Counted from the first letter of the stretch, positions 33,228 to 45,303 are shown. The stretch: DNA of 64,000 nt from Cladopsammia gracilis (GCA_022457155.1 JAJGOT010000051.1:2109001-2173000); one strand, 5' to 3'. Numbers and translations: made by a program. Notes: generated from the letters alone by a model not told the origin.

Positions 33228-33975
33228 CTGGCCTTGTCTTAACGTGTTTGGAGCTTAACTTATGCAAATTTCGAATACACCAGCAATTAAAAATTGTTTG
33301 CCTTGACCGATGGGGTTACCCTCTATAAATAAAGGCGTCCGTTTGTCAGTCTGTTTGGAACATTGTGACATGTCTTCGTGTTTTGTGGATTTTGTGAATT
33401 TAGGGACCGAAAGCCCAACTTCAGGCTTTGTCTGCAGCGACGCGGGTAAGGAACAAAATTCCGAGCACAGCAAAGAGATCAACCAACCAACCACCCCTCC
33501 CCTGGTTCGCTAATGGTTCGCCCCTAAAAGCACTATACATGTAGTTAAACACTCAAAGCTGTTGATCATATTAATTCGTAATAGAAAACATCCGGTTCTA
33601 TTTTGTCCTGTGTAATATGCACATAATACATCACAAAATAATTGCACTTTGGTAATTTGGAAATACCAAAGCCTTTCAACCAATAATTTCATTATTTAAA
33701 TAATTAAAAAGAGCCACTGTCACGAGGGAGCATGCGCCAGTTTCTCGAATCGAAACTTGAAAATTTTAGCCTAAATTTTTCAAGTTGTTTCAATTTCAAA
33801 ATGGGGTCGAGTTTCTTCGTTTTCTACCGTGACCGCCGCCAGTAGTCGACGCCATTTTGAAATTGACACCTCAATTTGAAAAATTTAGGCTAAACTTTCA
33901 AGTGTCGATTCGAGAAACTGGTGCATGCGTCTTCGTGACATTACTTTTCAAACAGAATGCAGTATGTAGAATCCA

Positions 33976-34524
33976 ATGGTCATCTCTCATCACGAGCTAA
34001 AATCTCTTGTGGGGGTCCCCCAGGGCTCTATCCTCGGACCGTTTTTTCCCTTACTTTACATCAACGACATCAATAATGTCTCCGCAGTTTTAAATTTAAT
34101 ATTGTTCGCTGATGATACTAATGTATTTATGTCGCATAAAGATCTGGACTACCTTGCTTATACGCTTAACTCAGAAAAGAGTAAACTATCAATTTGGTTC
34201 AAGGCTAATAAGCTTTCTTTAAATCTAAAAAAGACAAAATATATTATCTTTAGACCAAGTCAAAGACGTACGAATTGTGATATAGTGATACGTATAGATG
34301 GTCAATATATAGATCGCGTAAATGAAACTGTTTATTAGGAGTCATTTTGATTAAATATTTAAACTGGATGTCAGAGATATCCCAATTCGCAAATAGAGTT
34401 TCGAAATCAATTGGTGTAATTTATAAGTGTAGCTTCTACCTATCAAAGTCTTCTCTTCGCACTTTGTACTACTCTTTAATTTACCCATACTTTTATTATT
34501 GTAATATAATTTGGGCTTCACATA
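33976..34524 (+). pseudogene. LINE reverse-transcriptase fragment, copy B
   Basis: Almost the same sequence as in copy A, including LFADDTNVF and the stop after NETVY. An extra G in the GGGGG run near 34011 shifts the start of the frame. Confidence 0.8.
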
Positions 34525-35456
34525 CCAAAAAATTGCCCCCTGAAAGGAGACATTTGCTCCGGTCGTGCGCGTTACTTGTATTTTGGCTTTCAGTTTGGGC
34601 TCTATCATGTCGTTGTCGCGTTAAATGTTCTACGTAGTATCAGCCTTGCTCTATACTTTGATTGTACTAAAATGAACTATAGCCCATGCGCAGTTGAGCT
34701 CGAACGGCCTGGGCGCTGGTCCGCGCAAGTCACCAATAGAAGCCAAAATGGGCCCAGTCGAAGCATATTGCACTGAAAAAATGGCAAAATGACGGTTTTT
34801 TTTTTTGCTCCAACTAAATCATATTTCCCACCAAAATGTTCACTAGATCCTAGTCTCTTCAAAACTGAGTGTGGATGTTGACATTACACTGCCTTTTTGG
34901 TCGTTTTTGTATTTGGATCGAGAACCCAGTCAAACGCAACGCATGCGCAGTTGACCAAAAAATTGTGACTGTACATTTTAGCGACTTTACTCGGAAATGT
35001 GCTGTTTTCTACGAAACCACTCGTTAGAATTTCACGAAATTTGGCACAATAATAGTTCCGAAAATGCCAAACTCGCCTGCCAACAGAAATTTGAAATCTA
35101 ACAGAGGGGATTTTTACAAAACGCAAACATATTAAACCACAAATTACGAAAGATCCCTCTGTTAAAATTAAATGAAACCAGTGTTAACATGCGAATATTT
35201 TTACGAGTTTACTGGAAACAAATGATGGACAAAATCTAACGACTAGATTTTCTGAAAATAAACGAAACCAAATATTGCAGGCTGATTTACAATCCACCGT
35301 GTTGCCATGGCAACACCCTAAAAGCTCAACAAAAATATCAAAATATATAGCTTGTTGCTTAATCGTATGCCTCACCAATTTTGGGCGCCCAGACGTTAGT
35401 TGTTTTAAAATGACAATGAATGACGCATAGGTACAGTGAAACTGTGTTCAGCCACC
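34525..35456. other. Duplication linker between copies B and C
   Basis: Near-identical to 29005-29937; no recognised gene. Confidence 0.6.
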
Positions 35457-36918
35457 TTAAAAGGTACGACAAGCATCCCCGTCATTTTTATATGGGAGTC
35501 CCTTCCGTAAACAAAACTGGCGAAACTTGCTTTTTTCCAAATCTTTCAAAATCGTTTCCATATGGAGATACAGTAGAAACGTTTGAATGCAGAGGTCCAC
35601 ACAACGCGTAAGTAAAATGCACTGGTCAGCGGTTTTGCTGGATCTCTGTGTAGAGAAGCTCGAGCCAGACGCCAGTGTATAAGAGAAACTGAATGGAAAA
35701 AACGTGCCGAAAAAAAAAATCCAGGGTAACAAACAATAATACCAAGACTGGGGCGAGCAATGGCGGAGTGAAGACGAACTTTCTCACCCTCCTGCAAATG
35801 TTTGTGTCGAATAATTTTCTGAAACAACTAATAAAAACATTTCGATGAAATTCAGTGAATCCAAAGGAAACCTTGATCTACCAAAAAAGTGGGATCACGT
35901 GGTTAATATTCTCTAAATCTATAATTAAGCTTCAAACCTTATTATCTTTGCCTGCCAAGACTCAGCGCTCTTACCCCTGACATAGTGCAGCTTCCTTCAG
36001 AACTATTCTTTGATTATTATTACCTTTTTGCAACCACCATCATATATAATCAATTACACTTGTATCACTTTAAACATACCTTTTTCTCCTACCAATTGCA
36101 CTGTAATTGCACTTACTTACTCAGCCTTTGCTGCGTGCACTGTTACACCTTTTTTTATTCCTTTGTGAGACAATAAACTCATTGAAAAAAGACAAACTGA
36201 ATGCAAGGCTGGTTCTACGGCAATGATCTGATTTATTTAGCGGAGGGCCAGGGCTATATTGAAGGAAAATACTATTAACAGCTCCTTAAATTTGAATTTA
36301 AAAAATACATGAGAGGTTAATGATTGACTAATACAACTGAAATATAAACATAAGGCAACATGATATATAGGTATGCATATTAACAATTAAGGCAATATAT
36401 AGAAGTTTTAAATGGCGATACAGTACGTAGCTTGCAGTTTGAGGAGTTTTTTTGGTGTGCGAGTGCTAAATTTTGAAATTTGTGTAATGAATAGCTTTTA
36501 TTTTGGTTTCGCAAAAAATCTGAAGAAAGCCTGACTCCCACGCGGTACGCGTTGCAGCTTCTTTTGACTCGCCCCAATCCGCCCCAATTTTGTTCGCCCA
36601 AAATACGTATGCGCTACAGATTAGATATGCAGTATATACAAGCTGCTGCGATATTTAGTTAACGCTCCTCGAGTGAGGCGATTTAATAATTTCGCAAGTT
36701 TAATTGCGACGGGAAGAGCTGTCTGAAAATAAACCACCCACTTCCCGTAACTCGTGGGTAACCGAATTTATAAATAAAGTTATCCTCGGCTATAAACGAA
36801 AAAGTGTGCGTTTTGTTGTTCCATAACTGAATTCCACTTTCAGGGATGAACAAGATCACGAAAGGCGTGCTTGAATAAGCTGCTTTCGATATATTCGATA
36901 TATACTCGATTTAGTAAG

Positions 36919-37191
36919 CTTCAACTTGAGGGCGAGGCCTTCAGAGGACACAAACAAAGAAAATGAATAGACAGGTTTATTCATTTCCTTTGTTTGTGTC
37001 CTCAAGGCCTCGCTATCATGTTGAAGTAAAGTTAACAAATTGACGTCAGTTTTTTATGCGTCTGTCCTCTTATTGATGATAAAATTCGTCTTAACATTGT
37101 CAAAATGCTGTGGATCCACAGCAAACTTTGACAATGTTATGATGAATTATTATTCTAGAGGACAGACGCATAAAAAACTGACGTCAATTTG
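36919..37191. repeat. Two adjacent hairpin MITEs (copy C)
   Basis: Same palindromes as copies A and B. Confidence 0.8.
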
Positions 37192-37803
37192 TTTTTTACA
37201 ATATTAAAAACGCCAAAATCGTAAAAAACCGGATGAAATGAAGAGTGAACGCAAGGTAAACATGACAAATTGCTGAGTTTTATTTAAATTGACGCGATCA
37301 TTGTCAATAAGTTTCTCGCTTTCTCATTGGCTAACTAATAACAATAAAGAAATTTCATAAGCTAAAAAATTGACAGGATGACATCTTGCATAAATTAAAA
37401 TTGTATGTGTCTGTACTCTTATTGATGATAAAAATTGACCAATCAGCATGCGAGAATAACTTCAGTTATTGTAAAATGTACTGTCGAACAATTTATGCAA
37501 ATTAATTAAAATCATCCATTCATAATCGCCACCCGGTTTTCATATAATGACGTCATGGATGGAATTAGCAGCGAGCAGAGGACAGCTGAAATTCATGGTA
37601 AATAGGAAACTGTTTTCAACCTATATTCAATATGAGATCAAGTATTTTTCTAGAATTATATTTAGAATTGGACAACCGTTCTAATGTAGCATACATTTAC
37701 TGTATTTTACTGTATTTATTTATTTTCAACTTTAGCTTAGTAATACAAAGTATTTACAAAGTGGAGCTACCTACGGTAACACGATTGGTTTTATTAACAT
37801 ACT

Positions 37804-38683
37804 TTACTTAACAGTCACTCTGCAGATCAGTCTTTTAATCTCCTTCTTTATGTCCCTCTTGAAGAAAGCATAAGCCCAAGGGTTAACGGCGGAGTTTAAA
37901 ACTAGAATGGGTAATTTATATTTGAAATCATTACATTGTTTATGAAAAATTGTTAAAAAACTACAGCGTAAATAAAATCCGTAGCAAACAAGAAACATGC
38001 CTATAACAATCCCCATCATTACAACCGCAGACTTGTCGTGAGTGTTAAATGTCAAAACTCGGTGGTTAAAACGTAGTTGTTTTGCTAAGGTGGCTGCTGA
38101 TCGATCGTGTTTATATACAAGTATTACCATCGAGGTGAAACAGAATATTAACAGTAAACATGGGGGTAACTCAACAAAAGTTATGAGTAAAATATTTGAG
38201 ATATCGTGTCTTGCATAAAAATACGCGACCGATGTTGCAATTATTACAACACCCAAAGGAAATACCCAAGAAAATAACATCACTTGAATGACGCGACGAC
38301 CAGTCATAAAAGTTACGTATTTTAAAGGTTTCACAACAGCAATGTACCGATCCAGTACCAAACTGCACAAGTTCATCATGGACGCGTAACCGAAAAACCA
38401 CCTTAACAAATTATTCCACTGCAACCGAGCTGAAGGCCAATAGCAGCCCAGACTTGTGATATCACAGTAGAACAGAGAAGGAACAACAGTCGCCCCAACA
38501 AAAAAATCCGCCACTGCAAGTGAAACGATAAACACGTTGGTTTTGGTGCGGAGCTGTCGTTTGCTGCTCACAAGGAAGATAATAAATCCATTTCCAGCTA
38601 TCGTCAAAATGGAAAGAATCCAGCCAAGAATCCAAAACCAGGTTTCGATTTTACAGTATTTATTCGGTATACTGAGTTATTTA
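37804..38683 (-). pseudogene. Class A GPCR copy C, start codon lost
   Basis: The receptor body is open from helix 1 (GWILSILTIAGNG) to the stop, with LAVADFF, DRYIAVVKP and NSAVNPWAYAFFK. The ATG used as Met28 in copies A and B is ATC here (near 38650), and an in-frame TAA has been inserted just upstream (near 38680). No other ATG precedes helix 1. Either it is a recent pseudogene, or translation starts at a non-AUG codon or on an upstream exon. Confidence 0.75.
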
Positions 38684-39479
38684 GCACCAATTATCAAACA
38701 CTTTCGCTCCTCAAAACAACTTTTAATAAACATCTGGCCTTGTCTTAACGCGTTTGGAGTTCAACTTATGCAAATTTCGAATACACCAGCAATTAAGAAT
38801 TGTTTGCCTTGACCGATGGGGTTACCCTCTATAAATAAAGGCGTCCGTCAGTCTGTTTGGAACATTGTGACATGTCTTCGTGTTTTGTGGATTTTGTGAA
38901 TTTAGGGACCGAAAGCCCGACTTCAGGCTTTGTCTGCAGCGACGCAGCTAAGGAACAAAATTCCGAGCACAGCAAAGAGATCAACCAACCAACCACCCCT
39001 CCCCTGGTTCACTAATGGTTCGCCCCTAATGGTTCGCCCCTAAAAGCACTATACATGTAGTTAAACACTCACAGCTATTGATCATATTAATTCGTAATAG
39101 AAAACATCCGGTTTTATTTTATCCTGTGTAATAAATTATGCACATAATACATCACAAAATAATTGCACTTTGGTAATTTGGAAAATACCAAAGCCTTTCG
39201 ACCAATAATTTCATTATTTAAATATTTAAAAAGAGCCACTGTCACGAGGGAGCATGCACCAGTTTCTCGAATCGAAACTTGAAAAGTTTAGCCTAAAATT
39301 TTCAAGTTAAGTTTCAATTTCAAAATGGGGTCGAGTTTCTTCGTTTTCTACCGTGACCGCCGCCAGTAGTCGACGCCATTTTGAAATTGGCACCTCAACT
39401 TGAAAAATTTAGGCTAAACTTTCAAGTGTCGATTCGAGAAACTGGCGCATGCGCCTTCGTGACATTACCTTTCAAACAG

Positions 39480-40470
39480 AATGCAGTATGTAGAATTCAA
39501 TGGTCATCTCTCATCACGAGCTAAAATCTCTTGTGGGGTCTTCCAGGGCTCTATCCTCGGACGGTTTTTTTTTCTTACTTTACATTAACGACATCATCAT
39601 CATCCGCAGTTTTAAATCTAATATTGTTCGCTGATGATACTAATGTATTTATGTCGCATAAAGATCTGGACTACCTTCCTTATGCGCTTAACTCAGAAAA
39701 AGAGTAAACTATGAATTTTGTTCAAGGCAAATAAGCTTTCTTTAAATCTAAAAACGACAAAATATATTATCTTTAGACCAAGTCAAAGACGTACGAATTG
39801 TGATATAGTGATACGTATAGATGGTCAATATATAGATCGCGTAAATGAAACTGTTTTTTAGGTGTCATTTTGATTGAAAATTTAAACTGGATGTCAGAGA
39901 TATCCCAATTCGCAAATAGAGTTTCGAAATCAATTGGTATAATTTATAAGTGTAGCTTCTACCTATCAAAGTCTTCTCTTCGCACTTTGTACTACTCTTA
40001 AATTTACCCATACTTTTATTATTGTAATTTGGGCTTCTATATACAAAACCAACCTTCGCCGTCTCGTTATTTTACAAAAACGTGCTGTTAGAATCATAAA
40101 CAAATCAAGCTTTGATGATCATACCGATCCAATCTTTTAAGCACTTAGGTATATTAAAATTCAATGACATCCTCTTGCTACAATTAGGTCAGTTCATGTA
40201 TTCTTACAAGACCTCATCCTTACCACCAAGATTTTGTAACAAATTTCTTCAAAACAACCAATTTCACACCTACAATATACTAAAACTCTCACGCCTTACA
40301 TCTCCATTATTGTCGAACAGTTGTTAAGAAATTTTCTGTGTTTTTCCAAGGATCCAAATTTTATAACTCCCTTGACAGCGAAATCGCCAACGCCAATTCA
40401 ATTTGCTCTTTTAAGAAAGTTCTTAAGAAAAAAATTATTACAAACTATGCATAACATTTTATTTTCTACC
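39480..40470 (+). pseudogene. LINE reverse-transcriptase 3' half, copy C (longest)
   Basis: Contains LFADDTNVF and, past the point where A and B are cut, the C-terminal part RAVRIINKSSFDDHTDPI and LLLQLGQFMYSY. It ends in an AT-rich tail. Several frameshifts. Confidence 0.75.
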
Positions 40471-41138
40471 TTACTATTTTAAATTTTACTTATTTAGCGA
40501 CTCAACGCCATGTAACTAACTAATTGCGGGCGAGCCTTAGCGAGGCAGCCGCCTATTCTTTACAATAGCGGGAAAAATCCAAAATTTTGTCATGCGCAGT
40601 CGATTGGTTTTCTATTATCCGGGGTATCCACGCCATCCGGGGCATCCACGCCGGCGATGACTTTACGAAAGTTCGATACACTGAGTTCGAGTAGTTTTTC
40701 CAGATTTCGAGTAGATTTCCAGCGTGGAAGGCAGGCGATTAATATGTGAAAGTCGCTTTCCCTTTCAAGATAATTAAATTGAAAAGCGAAAGAAAATCTT
40801 TTATGCATATTTCCTTTCACGAAACTTGTGTTCACTTCGTAAGTTACTGTTCTGAGCTGACCGCTCACAAATGTAAATATTGCCAGACACAAGAGGAAAA
40901 TACGCCGCTCGTGGTGATGTCAACGATTGTTTAAAACATGATATCTCCAATTCTACAAGGCACCAGAAAGTGCTTAAAACGGCAAAATGCTGTTTCGATG
41001 AAGGTCCAAATCGTAATGGCATTTATTTCGAAGCGTCTACTATTTTAAGATTATTTTTTGTCGAGCGAAACTTCAGTGACGCGTAATGCCACTCCAGTAG
41101 CGGGGCGGGAGTAACTTGATCTCTTGTAACTTGATCTC
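40471..41138. other. VPS13 intron 14, right of the triplication
   Basis: No gene recognised. A GGGGTATCCACGCCATCCGG-type near repeat lies at about 40620-40650. Confidence 0.5.
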
Positions 41139-41272
41139 TTGTTCAAAAGGTGGATAGCGCTATCCACCGGATAAATCACTATCCAGTGGATAAGTCTTGA
41201 CAAAATCCATTGCGTTATCCCCTGGATAGTAATTTATCCGGTGGATAGCGCTATCCACCTTTTGAGCAACCG
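41139..41272. mobile_element. MITE with GGTGGATAGCGCTATCCACC ends
   Basis: TTCAAAAGGTGGATAGCGC near 41142 pairs with GCGCTATCCACCTTTTGAGC near 41250. The end motif is itself a palindrome. The interior repeats TATCCAGTGGATAA. I recall this family as common in coral genomes (not checked). Confidence 0.8.
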
Positions 41273-41404
41273 GGGCCAGGGGAATAACAACGCAACACTA
41301 TCATGGGCTATTAATGTAAACTCAAATTTAATATTCCAAATCTTTATTTTGAAAAGTTTCATGCATAACTTTCAAGTATAGTTTGGTGTCCAAAGTTCCG
41401 GCTA

Positions 41405-41630
41405 TTGTTGAAACATTTGGCAGGCCCTGTTGGATGACGCTTTTCCAACATCGCTTGCTTGATAAATGTTGGGCGAAAATTATTTACTTTCGGTCAAGCA
41501 TTTTGCCCCACGTGCCTAACAAATTTTGGCCAACATTGTTAGGACATTAAGGCGGGCGTCCAACATTGCCATCCAACATATGTTGGCCAACAATGTTGCA
41601 ACATTTAGCCGTGGCTTAACATTTACAACC
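41405..41630. repeat. CCAACATTGTTGG-type palindromic repeat
   Basis: Multiple inverted copies of GGCCAACATTGTTGG-like words, ending just before exon 15. Confidence 0.6.
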
Positions 41631-41701
41631 AGATGCGTATTGCTAAGTTCTAAAGCGCCGAAACGAGGTTACCTTTCCCCACATTTTCTCTTATTCTACA
41701 G

Positions 41702-41775
41702 ACATAGATGGTTCAAACCTTTGTGTGCTGACTTCTTCTTCTACAAAAGATTGGATTACGGTCAATTACACTAAG
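41702..41775 (+). CDS. VPS13: VPS13-like exon 15
   Basis: 74 nt encoding DGSNLCVLTSSSTKDWIT. It was identified by comparison with exon 31: same length, same phases (2 bases in, 0 out), same 'DxDGS..LLSS....L..V.Y.K' pattern. Acceptor CTACAG, donor GTATTT. Confidence 0.88.
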
Positions 41776-42068
41776 GTATTTCGAGCCAGTCTAATCAGGA
41801 GAATTTCTATTCAACACCACATTGGAAAAAAAAAATTGTAAGTTTAAACTGTGCACGCTATGTAAGTGATTATATAGGAAGCCTAACAAGAAGCCATGAC
41901 CAGAAGGCTGAAAATATTACTCGAAAATTGACAGTCGAAGTGTGAGTGGAATTTGTAATCAGTTGCAATCCGTAATAGAAATGAATGTCACAAGAACGAA
42001 TCATATGTTCACTGTGGAAATGGAATGAAATGAAGAAATTATCGCCGCAGTGATGAGAGCAGCTATTA

Positions 42069-42071
42069 TGG

Positions 42072-42126
<55 letters not shown>
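42069..42126. repeat. (TA)n microsatellite
   Basis: About 27 TA dinucleotides without interruption. Confidence 0.95.
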
Positions 42127-42131
<5 letters not shown>

Positions 42132-42132
42132 T

Positions 42133-42302
42133 TACATTAGACCATTTTCGTATTCCCGGCATTAAACTGGAACTAGCTTGCAGTCGAGGCTCATGCGGGA
42201 CTATCTTTTCACATGCAAATATGTTTAATGATATTCCCCCGCATCAGCTTCCATTGCAAGCTAATTCCAGTTGAATACTGAGAATACGAATATGGCTAAT
42301 GA
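42133..42302. mobile_element. MITE with CATTAG…CTAATG ends
   Basis: CATTAGACCATTTTCGTATTC pairs with GAATACGAATATGGCTAATG, and AACTGGAACTAGCTTGCA with TTGCAAGCTAATTCCAG. Confidence 0.7.
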
Positions 42303-42700
42303 CCGGTCTCGATATATGAATCAGTTGGTCAGCAGTAGTAATGCGAAGGTGACGAGTTTAAATCGCCTTGAAATTTCATTTCATTGCGCTAATAACTGCA
42401 AGGATCATTTCTTCTTTTAATTCCATTTCTGCGGTTCACATATTGTTTCTTCTCCAATCACTGAGTTGGGTTTCAAAAGCCAACAATAGCATGGCAAAAC
42501 TGACCTATGACAGCAACAACCAGACATTAACACCATCTAACTGACGGTTTACAATTCACATGACTCAGAAGATGAATTGGTTGTTGAAAATTCAGTCATT
42601 GTTAACAACAACAGTTCTTTTCAGAACAACACTAACCCAGACGACCACACTCGACAGACTACTCACATGTTCATTGTTATTAATCTTTGTTATCTTTTAG

Positions 42701-42843
42701 GCTGATCCTACAGGGCCAGAGTTTGTGTCTAAGTTTCACTCAATTGAGCAATCGATGGAAGTGCGATTTAGTTCTTTGAAACTAACAGCCAAGCAAGAGG
42801 CTATAGCGAGTTTTCAAATATTTGTGCTTAGTCTCTTTCAAAG
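42701..42843 (+). CDS. VPS13: VPS13-like exon 16
   Basis: Encodes ADPTGPEFVSKFHSIEQ and MEVRFSSLKL, the classic VPS13 'A...GP.F...Y...EQ...V.FS.L' segment. 143 nt, identical in length and phase to exon 32. Confidence 0.97.
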
Positions 42844-42965
42844 GTAACTTTCAAGATGTAAGAAGCATTTTTTACATCCTGTATAAACTAAAGAATTATT
42901 TCCGTTTCTTCGAAAGGTCTTAATTGAAAGTTTTAATTAAAGTTTCCTTTAGAATATTGAAATAT

Positions 42966-43420
42966 ATGAATAACTGCATCGCACAGTCACGTAAACAATT
43001 AAATATATATGAATATGAATGAGTGTGGTGAGAAAGGAACTCAGAAAAAAAATTCTGAGTTTCAGATGGGATTTGCACCCACGATCTTCCGTATTCAAGT
43101 CGAATGCTCTAACCACTGAGCTACTGACAACAGTCTAGTGATGAGAACAGTCAAATGTGGGCTATGTATGACACACGGATCGGATCACCCGACCACAGGT
43201 ATGCCAATGAACCCACTGAGAGTTTATTCTACGTGACTGCGCGATGCAGTTAATCATTGTGTTCATTGGCATACGTGTGGTTGGGTGATCCAATCCGTGT
43301 GTCATACATAGTCCACATTTGACCGTTGCTCATCACTAGAGTTCTCAGTAGCTCAGTGGTTATAGCATCCGACTTGAATACGGAAGGTCGTGAGTTCAAA
43401 TCCCATCTGGAACTCAGTAC
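42966..43420. mobile_element. Inverted pair of tRNA-like SINEs
   Basis: On the minus strand near 43066-43130 and on the plus strand near 43346-43412 stands the same tRNA-like head: AGCTCAGTGGTTA (A box) and GAGTTCAAATCCC (B box). The space between is also inverted (ATGCCAATGAAC / GTTCATTGGCAT; TGTATGACACACGGAT / its complement), giving a hairpin of about 400 bp. Confidence 0.75.
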
Positions 43421-43615
43421 ATTCTCTTTTGTTATACGGCATTCCAATATCTACAGAAAACTTTGCTAATCAATGTACCCATGAAAACAGATTCAAACTA
43501 AATAGATCGAAGTTTACCAGTCCCCTCAACATAAGCCGTTCCCTGAGAAAGCAGGGTGAAACGAAACCGTCTGTTGAGTTGATATCCAGGGTTGACGTTC
43601 AATTTGTTGTTACAG

Positions 43616-43701
43616 TGAACCTGATTGGGCTGCTGTCCCACAGCGACTTCTGGAGACGATTACTGAAGAGGATCACCCTGACAGTTCTGAACCCACCAAA
43701 G
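43616..43701 (+). CDS. VPS13: VPS13-like exon 17
   Basis: Encodes EPDWAAVPQRLLETITEED, a variable acidic linker after the helix of exon 16. One base in (T completes Ser), one base out (G). Donor GTAATG. Confidence 0.85.
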
Positions 43702-44007
43702 GTAATGCACCTATCAAGCCTATGGGGGAGGAGGCGGGCTAAGGGTGGGGGTTTGATTGATATGGCCTCCCCCATGGTGGGGATTTTGTCATTGCTATAC
43801 TGTTTATTGAGTTGAATATCTGCTGTTGCAGTTGCTGGCATATAACCGTGGCGAATTTTTTATATTTTTTGACCAATCGTCTTGCCCCGAAGAGTGGAAC
43901 TTTGACATTTTTAAAAAAGGAAAATATCAAATGCAGTGTAAACTGTTTGTATTATTTTTACGTGAACTAAATAAATTGAATTGAACTGTTTATCTCTAAT
44001 GTTGCAG

Positions 44008-44016
44008 AGAAAGAAG
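44008..44016 (+). CDS. VPS13: VPS13-like exon 18 (9-nt microexon)
   Basis: AGAAAGAAG between acceptor TTGCAG and donor GTGAGT. It adds Glu-Lys-Glu and keeps the frame between exons 17 and 19. Exons 17 and 19 can also join directly in frame, because both the preceding exon and this one leave one base, so it may be an optional cassette. Confidence 0.55.
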
Positions 44017-44089
44017 GTGAGTCAAAACTCTTATTCTTCGGCCATTTCAACTTTAACAGAAATAAAATACACACTGCGGTAATAAACAT

Positions 44090-44640
44090 GACAAAAGAAC
44101 GCATGTTGTAAAAAACTTTGATTAATGACTTGACGTTTCGTATGCTTCAACATGCATCTTCAGAAGTGACGGTTGGATATAATACAATAAAATTTAAATG
44201 CTATGGAGAAAGACTGGAACCTAATTAAAAGAAATGACAATAGTGAAAAAAATGGTAATATACAGACCTATCTTAAAGTCTGCTAGAAAATATAAAAATA
44301 TATACAAGGCTACTAAAGAAAAAGTTTCTCACTACCCACATTTTCATTTAAAGCTGGTTTTAAATCCTTAATCAATAATGTCTCCTTAATTCTACAATGG
44401 ATATCGGATCGCCCAGTTGTTAAAATTTCAAAATGATCCCATTTAATGTTGTGGCCCGTTGAAGTCATATGATCTGCAATTGCTGATGCGTGACAACCCT
44501 TCGTGAGTGCTTTAAAATGTTCAGTTTTTCTGTCATGTAATCGTCGCTTTGTTTCACCTATGTAAAAATCGTTACAGTCCCAGCAGTGAGTCAACTCATT
44601 CAACAGTGTACGCACTACTTATTGCATGCAGCAATTTCCC
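44090..44640 (-). pseudogene. Penelope-like element 3' fragment, minus strand
   Basis: The minus frame 44313-44615 reads CWDCNDFYIGETKRRLHD, SAIADHMTSTGHNIKWDHF and KETLLIKDLKPALN, a close relative of 19250-19523. Its 3' UTR with GACGTTTCGTATGC lies at 44130-44312. Only the GIY-YIG tail remains, with no reverse transcriptase. Confidence 0.75.
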
Positions 44641-44704
44641 TGATACTCGCTGCTTCATTGTCCATAATATGATCTTTCTTATAAGAAGCATTGTTGATTC
44701 ATAG

Positions 44705-44824
44705 TCGCAAAAGAGCCCCAAAGTAATTCTGACGTTGTGAACATCAAGGTTGTTGCACAAATAGAAGACGTTACTGTCATTCTGAGTTCCATGGGACTCC
44801 ATGTTGGGAAGGTGGATGTGGAAG
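44705..44824 (+). CDS. VPS13: VPS13-like exon 19
   Basis: Encodes VVNIKVVAQIEDVTVIL and ends VDVEG, the 'v....a.l......l......i..i.v.G' strand of the repeat. Acceptor ATTCATAG lacks a strong pyrimidine tract, so the 5' border is the less certain end. Donor GTAAGT. Confidence 0.85.
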
Positions 44825-45303
44825 GTAAGTCCAGTTTACTAAGCGTAATTGTATGGTTGTGATTCTTATTTAATATCTCTAATGGACTCTTTTTTCATAA
44901 ATGACGGCCGATTAATTATTCTTTTATATTCATGCTAATCAGCCTGACTAGCCCCGTTAGCACGAGCAAAGTTCAAAAGTTTATTTACTCTAAAATAAGG
45001 CTAAAGGGCTAATCAACACGTATAAAATAAAAGTAAATTGGCCGCCATTTAGGAAAAGGTCTATACTTTGAGTACTTTTTCATAGACGCCGATGATATCT
45101 CCTCTGAGTTTTACCTCAGGACCAAAATGGGAAAAACATTCTCCTTATTAATATTAGTTTGAAGATTTTATTATCTTTGTACAGGAAAAATGTGAAATAG
45201 AAAAATACACTGGTGTTATATATGACAAACACACATCTAAGTTTCTTATGTTTTCATGTTTGTTTCTTTGGTTTTTATTTAGAGTGCATATATTGCCATT
45301 TTG

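Larger units (their letters stand above)
23180..40480. repeat. Tandem triplication inside VPS13 intron 14
   Basis: Three blocks share the same order: KGTTAC-type retroelement start with CATCCCCGTCATT, LINE 3' tail, two hairpins, antisense GPCR, upstream GPCR sequence, and a LINE reverse-transcriptase piece. Copy A is about 23180-29004, B about 29938-34524, C about 35457-40480. The linkers 29005-29937 and 34525-35456 are near identical, and both cut the LINE at the same residue (…NIIWASHTK). In copy C the LINE continues to its 3' end, so it marks the ancestral right border. Confidence 0.85.

Noticed and set aside
41526..41774. 82-codon plus-strand frame
   Set aside because: It covers exon 15 in the wrong frame; the exon's own frame matches exon 31 and fits the splice phases.
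43346..43412. tRNA gene candidate (also 4745, 28140, 48845, 51800)
   Set aside because: A and B boxes are present, but the acceptor and anticodon stems pair poorly and each is attached to a SINE body.
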